Translations under genes and position numbers: made by a program | In this document: positions 13,285 through 17,737 of the stretch, in pieces | Numbering within the stretch: position 1 is the stretch's first letter | Layout of the letters: the number at the start of each line of letters is the position of its first letter | Source of the DNA: an uncultured Parabacteroides sp. | GTDB taxonomy: Bacteria > Bacteroidota > Bacteroidia > Bacteroidales > Tannerellaceae | NCBI GenBank assembly: GCA_934718155.1 | Contig: CAKUZF010000048.1 | Coordinates: 1-17,737, forward strand | Direction of reading: 5' to 3' | DNA length: 17,737 nucleotides | Notes under the pieces: generated by a model | Told to the model about the DNA's origin: nothing | The model's input: only the letters and a program-made list of their open reading frames with translations | The model's database searches: none

Positions 13285-14256
13285 TTACTTATTATTCAGG
13301 GTTAATAACTCATCGAAAAGCCGTGTAACCTCCTCATCGCTCAAGCAGACTTGCTGGAACACATCCTGCAACAGGACGGGGTTGATTTTCTCGAAGTCTT
13401 CCGCCAGGGGGGTGATGAAGAGTCCGCCAATGTCGGCCGCACCCGGACTGGAGAGCAGATGATCCGCCCCCTCTGCCTCATACTGCCAAGGGCGATGCCG
13501 CTTGCGCGGAATCACGGCCAAAGTCCATGTGTCGTCTCTATACCAACCGAAAAGATTCATCATCGGCTCTTGCTCTCCCTCGGGGATGGGCAGTAGCGCA
13601 TAGAGTTGTTTGAACAAACGCTCCATTCCCTCTGCCGTGTCCGCCTGCAGGATGAAGCCGTTGCGCAGGTAGTTGCGCAACAATACGATAGTTCCCTCCG
13701 GAGTAGTAATCCGGGGAGCGGCGGTATCCTGTGCCACACGGCGCACCTCCTCGTCTAAAGGCATCACGCCATACGAAACGGCTTGGAAATGGGCGTGGTC
13801 GGGAGCCGATGCTCCGCAACGAGGTCCATTATAGAAGAGCGTATGCTGATCAAAACAGCACGTCAGCCGCAAGAAGTCGGCCAGCTGAGGCAGAATCAGC
13901 TGGGGCGTATGGGCAAGCGAAGGAACCGTGAAATGCTCCGCAAAGATTGGGAAGGGATTGGTGAGCACTTGATAGCGATCGCCAAAAGGAAGGCTCATCT
14001 GCTCGGCGGGCAGGTTGGCCGGACAGAGGAAACACTTGCGGGCCTGGATCGAACGGGCATCCACTTTCGCTCCCGACGACACGATGCGGGCCGGATTGAA
14101 CTGCACCTTGATGGTAAAGCCGTCGAACGCAAACGTCTTCAGGCACACCTGATCCAAAGCGGCGAAGTTTTTCGCCGCCAAGGGCCATGTGAGCAGCTGT
14201 CGCCGAAGCATTTCGGTGGCAGCTGCAGAGGTAAGGGCATTAGGCATTGTCATCAT
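13285..14256 (-). CDS. DUF4922 protein, HIT/GalT-like phosphorylase relative
   Basis: The 323-residue protein carries the HxHxQ active-site pattern of the histidine-triad/GalT superfamily: GASAPDHAHFQ with His154, His156 and Gln158. It also has NPFPIFAEHFTVP (100-112), the typical pre-active-site strand, and a CFLC pair (75-78) that could bind metal. In this superfamily the second His is the nucleophile for nucleotidyl transfer or phosphorolysis. Relatives include the GDP-hexose phosphorylase and ATP adenylyltransferase types; the actual substrate here is not known. Three candidate ATGs (14256, 14253, 14247) lie inside the 3' end of the glycosyltransferase gene, giving an overlap of 8-17 nt, so translation is coupled. 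Being next to a glycosyltransferase fits a role on nucleotide sugars, which is inference. Confidence 0.85.
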   Translation of the reverse strand: MMTMPNALTSAAATEMLRRQLLTWPLAAKNFAALDQVCLKTFAFDGFTIKVQFNPARIVSSGAKVDARSIQARKCFLCPANLPAEQMSLPFGDRYQVLTNPFPIFAEHFTVPSLAHTPQLILPQLADFLRLTCCFDQHTLFYNGPRCGASAPDHAHFQAVSYGVMPLDEEVRRVAQDTAAPRITTPEGTIVLLRNYLRNGFILQADTAEGMERLFKQLYALLPIPEGEQEPMMNLFGWYRDDTWTLAVIPRKRHRPWQYEAEGADHLLSSPGAADIGGLFITPLAEDFEKINPVLLQDVFQQVCLSDEEVTRLFDELLTLNNK

Positions 14257-15718
14257 GTTTTCCCTGATTCATGCGGATGCGGGCCTCCAATTCCCACGTC
14301 CTGATTTTATCCTTATATAAATTATGCTGGTTCATCTTCACCACGTCGAGCGACGCATCGGAGTTGTCCTCCCAGCGACGGCAAAGATAAAGCACATCGT
14401 AGATTCGGCCAATCTGATACTGGCGGCTCATGCGCAAGCCCAGCGCATAGTCTTCGCCATAGCTGGTGTTAGGCAGGTTCACCTGGCGCAGCAAGGGAGT
14501 GTAGAACGCACGTGGTGCGCCTAAGCCGTTGATGCGAAGCGCATTGTTGCGGCCATTCTCTGGAGTCCATTCCTTATGGTCGATCACGCCCGGCTGGATC
14601 ATCTCCATCTGGAAGTTGGTCATCATATAGGTGCCTACCACCATGGCGCACTGCTGCTCATAGAAAGCGGCCACGATTTTCCGCAAGGTGTTGTTGTCGC
14701 TATACACATCGTCGCTATCCAGCTGTACGACGAAGCGGCCACACCGCTTGTGATGGACACCCAGGTTCCAGCAGCCCCCAATGCCCAGGTCGTCGCGCTC
14801 AGGAATCAGGTGGATGATGCGCTTGTCTTGCGCAGCCAAGGCAGCCACCTTCTCGGTTGTGCCGTCGGTAGAGTGGTTGTCGATCACGATGATGTTGAAG
14901 GGGAAGTCGGTCTGCTGCGTCAGCACAGAGCGGATCGCATCCTCGATCGTTCGTACCCGGTTGCGCACGGGTATGATCACACTGGCCTCCTCGGCAAAAG
15001 CCTCCTTGCCGAAAGCGATAGGCTCAAACTCCGGCTTCAAGTAGCCACCGATACGCTTCAAGTGTGCGGTGCAAGCAGCCTCCATCTCGATCTGCACTGC
15101 CCGGTTGCGCGGATCCACATAGTCGAACTGCTTTTCGCCCGACTTGCGGAAGTCGTGCTCCACCTCGGTGTAGAGATACTCGCTGACATGCACCAGCGGC
15201 GCCTCGCAAGAGACACGCAAACGCAGATCATAGAGCGCTGCGAACTTATATTCCTCGTCGGCAGCCTCGACTGCCGCACGCAATAGGTCGGAGCGATAGA
15301 GCAGCACAGAACCGAAGTCGAAGTCGTCGCGCAAGCTACCCTTCTGATAGTCAATCACGGGGTGCGGCGTGCGCTCGCCAGCCTTCAAGGCGTAATAGTC
15401 GGCATAGAGCATGCCGGCCTGCGTGTCGTCGGCCAAAGCGGTCAGGCGTTCCAAGGCGAAAAGGCCTAATGCCAAAGCGTCGGTTTTCGTGTAGATGAGC
15501 GAGTAGTCGCTCTCTGCCCGCTGAGCGATGGCTTTGAGTGCGGACGAGCAGTTGATTCGGTCGGCCCAGATGATCTCCGCACCCGGAAGCTCTTCCAGGT
15601 CAGGCTCATGGGTTACGACGTAAATTGAGCCTACCAGAGGCGAAGCCGAAAGTTGACTGATCGTCTCACGAACAGCCTCGGCTGTTCCGTATGGGATAAA
15701 ACAATTGATTCTTTTCAT
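14240..15718 (-). CDS. Family 2 glycosyltransferase with two GT-A-like domains
   Basis: The 492-residue protein has a C-terminal GT2 domain (about 243-480) with VIIPVRNR (247-254), the nucleotide-sugar/metal site DSDD (334-337), NTSYGEDYALGLRMSR (417-432, ED acid pair) and RRWEDNSD. The N-terminal ~235 residues look like a second, degenerate GT-A domain (INCFIPYGTAEAVRETISQL, YADYY at 105-109, DFDFGSVLLYRSDLL). It has no membrane segment, so it probably works on a cytoplasmic or membrane-bound acceptor. Donor and acceptor are unknown. It starts 24 nt after the amidase gene and overlaps DUF4922. The envelope neighbours point to a surface glycan or glycoprotein. Confidence 0.9.
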   Translation of the reverse strand: MKRINCFIPYGTAEAVRETISQLSASPLVGSIYVVTHEPDLEELPGAEIIWADRINCSSALKAIAQRAESDYSLIYTKTDALALGLFALERLTALADDTQAGMLYADYYALKAGERTPHPVIDYQKGSLRDDFDFGSVLLYRSDLLRAAVEAADEEYKFAALYDLRLRVSCEAPLVHVSEYLYTEVEHDFRKSGEKQFDYVDPRNRAVQIEMEAACTAHLKRIGGYLKPEFEPIAFGKEAFAEEASVIIPVRNRVRTIEDAIRSVLTQQTDFPFNIIVIDNHSTDGTTEKVAALAAQDKRIIHLIPERDDLGIGGCWNLGVHHKRCGRFVVQLDSDDVYSDNNTLRKIVAAFYEQQCAMVVGTYMMTNFQMEMIQPGVIDHKEWTPENGRNNALRINGLGAPRAFYTPLLRQVNLPNTSYGEDYALGLRMSRQYQIGRIYDVLYLCRRWEDNSDASLDVVKMNQHNLYKDKIRTWELEARIRMNQGKHDDNA

Positions 15719-15742
15719 TATGTGATTGTTATTTGATGATAC

Positions 15743-17737
15743 TCAAGGTAAAATAGCCCGCAGGATGGTTCGCATCAGCTCCTCACGCTCGGCTTCGGTT
15801 CGCAAAGTCTCGATCGGGAAGCCCAAGGCGCAGGTGCGTGGAGCTGTCACGCCAGCCACCACCCGGCTCTCGGTGTAACGCAAGAAGGCGTTGGCCTGCT
15901 CGCCAAAGGGCAGTAAGCCATCCACTGCCTCCACCGCATAGCAGTCGGCATTACGCTGCATTCCGATGGAATAATCGCTACGTCGCGACGTAGCCCGATC
16001 GGGCCATCCACTGATCGCTCCTGTGCGACTGGCCTTGGGAGTGGCCAACTGCACCGACAAGAGCGGCCGAACCAGCCGATACAAGGCGGGCACACGCTCC
16101 GCGTCAGACAGCCAACGAGAACCAGAAACCAGCAAGGCCACACCCTGTTGCGACCAAGCTGCGGCCTGTTGCCAAAGCGAACTATCGGCCTCAGCCAAAC
16201 GCTGCTTGCCCCAGATCAGGTCGAGCATCGCATAGGCGTCACGCTCGATATGCGCATGCAAAAAGGCTTGGGCACTGCATGAGGCGTACGAATAGCCCGC
16301 CTCCGCCAGGGCCTTGCCATGCACAAAGGGGTAATGGAACTGATTGCCTGCCGTCACCTGGCCGGCAAAGTCGGTGTAGCAGTCGCCGTGTCCGTTGCGA
16401 TCGTTCGAGATCCACTCGGAAGAGCGTTTGAAATCATGCTGCTCGCCGATAAAAGCGAAGTCGTAGAGATAGGGCACGCCTCCATCCTCGGCATAGCAGA
16501 ATCCGGCCAAGCTGTCGGCGGTCTGCTCCATGTCCAACGGACCATCCACGCGGTCGAAGGCATTCACGATCAGTGCCGGACGGGTGGCTTTTGCCCCTTC
16601 GGCCCGATAGACGCTCAGCTCCTCGGAGGGGAAGCTGATGCCTCCCTCGTTCCATGCCACCACCTTGTAGCGATAGATCACACCCGGCTGAATGGGCAAG
16701 ACGACCGACTGACCATTCACGATGCGGCCATTATCGAAATCGCCCTCTCCCTGAGCCGTATAGACCACATAGGCCTTTGCCTCGGCCGTAGGCTCCAAGG
16801 GGTCGGGCTGAGGTTGCCAAGCCAAGCGCACCGAAGTGGCGGAGGCAAAGGTGGCCGAAAAGGCTTGCGGAGGCAAGGGTTGCACGATGGCCTCTTGCCG
16901 ATGCTGTGCGGCAATGTGGCGAAGCATACCTTTATAGATAGCGCGACTCACCAAGAAGCGGAACTTGGGATCCAAGCCCAAGCGCATATCGGCAAAGTTC
17001 TGATGGGAAAGCAGCTCCAAGAGCATGGTCGGCACCTCGGCCACGCGAGCCTCTATATACGACTGGTTCCACATGCCCCTTCGGCTCCAATCGGGATTGC
17101 GCAGGGCCTGAATGTCGGCCACGATTTGCGACTGGATGCGCTCGGTGAGATCGCGGGCCACCTTGCGGCTCTCGCCCGTGCGATAGCGGCCACCATCATG
17201 CTTTGAGTAGTAGATGCCCAGGGTTCCAATGATGGAGTCGTCGGGCGTGATGCCTGCGTCAGAATGGAGTGCGAAACTCAGTTCGATAGGAATATGGGCC
17301 TCGTCGCGCAGCCAGTTCACCCAGCGCGGACGGGCGAAAATGTCATCTCGATAATCATCGGCAAAGGCGGTGGAGGAATAGACCGTGTCGGGCATTCCGG
17401 CCCCTTGCAACCAATAGCGAGCTGCCTCGGCGAAACGGGGCAAACCGCTGGTCTCGGGCTGCAGCTCCTCTCCCTCGGGCGATCGAGCCACGGAGCCATA
17501 ACCGCCACCGAAGCGCACGGCGTCGGCCGTGATGCGTTTGCCCGCCTTCTCTGAGCGATTGCTCAGGCAGACCGCCTCGTCGTCGGTTCCCCTGAAGTAG
17601 TAATGGCCTAAATAGATCCATGTGCCACCTCCCATGGTCTGATTCACGACGAGGCGGGTGGTTTCGCCTGCGTGATAAATGGTGTAATGAGCCTGCTCGG
17701 TGCTGTTCTGCAGCGAGCGGTAAGCCACATAAACGGC
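15743..17737 (-). CDS. Amidase_3-like cell-wall hydrolase with golvesin-like and FN3 domains (5' end cut)
   Basis: The frame is open at the window edge (visible as A-V-Y-V-A-Y-R-S), so the start is outside; a GTG at 17728 is internal. Numbering from that GTG, residues 1-75 look like a golvesin C-terminal-like beta domain (HYTIYHAG, GGGTWIYLGHYYF). Residues 95-275 have features of N-acetylmuramoyl-L-alanine amidase: a DIFARPRWVNWLRDE helix, ELSFALHSDAG with His155 and EVPTMLLELLSHQNF with Glu238, fitting zinc ligand and catalytic acid. An FN3 domain follows (about 283-370), then a C-terminal domain of ~290 residues with FCYAEDGG and NRNGHGD-like motifs. The usual first DPGHGG-type motif is not in the window. 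The golvesin part seems inserted into or placed before the amidase fold. Relatives are sometimes labelled xanthan lyase; I find no support for that here. Probably secreted. Confidence 0.75.
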   Translation of the reverse strand, partial: AVYVAYRSLQNSTEQAHYTIYHAGETTRLVVNQTMGGGTWIYLGHYYFRGTDDEAVCLSNRSEKAGKRITADAVRFGGGYGSVARSPEGEELQPETSGLPRFAEAARYWLQGAGMPDTVYSSTAFADDYRDDIFARPRWVNWLRDEAHIPIELSFALHSDAGITPDDSIIGTLGIYYSKHDGGRYRTGESRKVARDLTERIQSQIVADIQALRNPDWSRRGMWNQSYIEARVAEVPTMLLELLSHQNFADMRLGLDPKFRFLVSRAIYKGMLRHIAAQHRQEAIVQPLPPQAFSATFASATSVRLAWQPQPDPLEPTAEAKAYVVYTAQGEGDFDNGRIVNGQSVVLPIQPGVIYRYKVVAWNEGGISFPSEELSVYRAEGAKATRPALIVNAFDRVDGPLDMEQTADSLAGFCYAEDGGVPYLYDFAFIGEQHDFKRSSEWISNDRNGHGDCYTDFAGQVTAGNQFHYPFVHGKALAEAGYSYASCSAQAFLHAHIERDAYAMLDLIWGKQRLAEADSSLWQQAAAWSQQGVALLVSGSRWLSDAERVPALYRLVRPLLSVQLATPKASRTGAISGWPDRATSRRSDYSIGMQRNADCYAVEAVDGLLPFGEQANAFLRYTESRVVAGVTAPRTCALGFPIETLRTEAEREELMRTILRAILP

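Noticed and set aside
14576..15286. 236-codon plus-strand frame opposite the glycosyltransferase
   Set aside because: Antisense shadow; no domain pattern, while the minus strand has full GT2 motifs.
16319..17206. Long plus-strand open frame (295 codons) opposite the amidase gene
   Set aside because: It is antisense to a gene with clear domain motifs, and its composition (many His, Leu, Gly, Ala) is that of a shadow in GC-rich coding DNA.
15743..17737. Xanthan lyase
   Set aside because: Such labels exist for relatives, but the visible residues fit an amidase with accessory domains and there is no polysaccharide-lyase motif.

Overview
The window looks like a Bacteroidales chromosome (Bacteroides/Parabacteroides-like; genus not decided). 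The signs are promoter boxes of the TAnnTTTG type before several genes, an outer-membrane receptor with an N-terminal carboxypeptidase-regulatory-like domain, an IS1634-type transposase remnant of the Bacteroides kind, and a core block of lpxK, sppA and thiL. Two very different DNA types meet at a tRNA-Phe gene near 9204-9276. To its left the DNA is AT-richer, mosaic and full of gene remnants. To its right it is clearly GC-richer, tightly packed and all on the minus strand.

Left, accessory part (1-9203). The 3' end of an unrecognised gene (1-302) stops at a near-perfect terminator. Short tandem and inverted repeats follow (406-525). Next comes a four-gene divergent module. On the minus strand a small lipoprotein gene is coupled by an ATGA overlap to an outer-membrane beta-barrel receptor gene (537-3610). 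On the plus strand a sensor histidine kinase overlaps an OmpR-type response regulator (3744-5733). The 133-bp shared intergenic region holds three exact TAGTCTTAGT copies spaced 21 and 10 bp apart, directly in front of a consensus promoter box. This is probably the operator of the response regulator, so the four genes are best read as one self-regulated sense-and-receive unit. Beyond it lies a graveyard: an IS1634 transposase N-terminus (5890-6150), a Mu-like phage morphogenesis gene fragment (6158-6385), a second copy of the repeat found before the module (6521-6576), and a rhuM pseudogene (about 6585-7242). An intact ATPase/nuclease-like gene (7453-8877) and a 33-codon remnant of an OLD-type nuclease (8914-9015) complete this side. 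No integrase is visible here.

Boundary. tRNA-Phe (GAA) is on the minus strand, with its own consensus promoter, a leader hairpin and a strong terminator. Its 3' end faces the accessory DNA, as expected for an island integrated into a tRNA 3' end.

Right, core part (9359-17737). Six minus-strand genes are packed with gaps of 5-26 nt or short overlaps. In transcription order they are: a cell-wall amidase-like/golvesin/FN3 protein (5' end outside the window), a two-domain family 2 glycosyltransferase, a DUF4922 HIT-like phosphorylase relative, SppA, LpxK and ThiL. They mix envelope biogenesis (amidase, glycosyltransferase, LpxK, SppA) with cofactor synthesis (ThiL). No promoter for this operon is inside the window.
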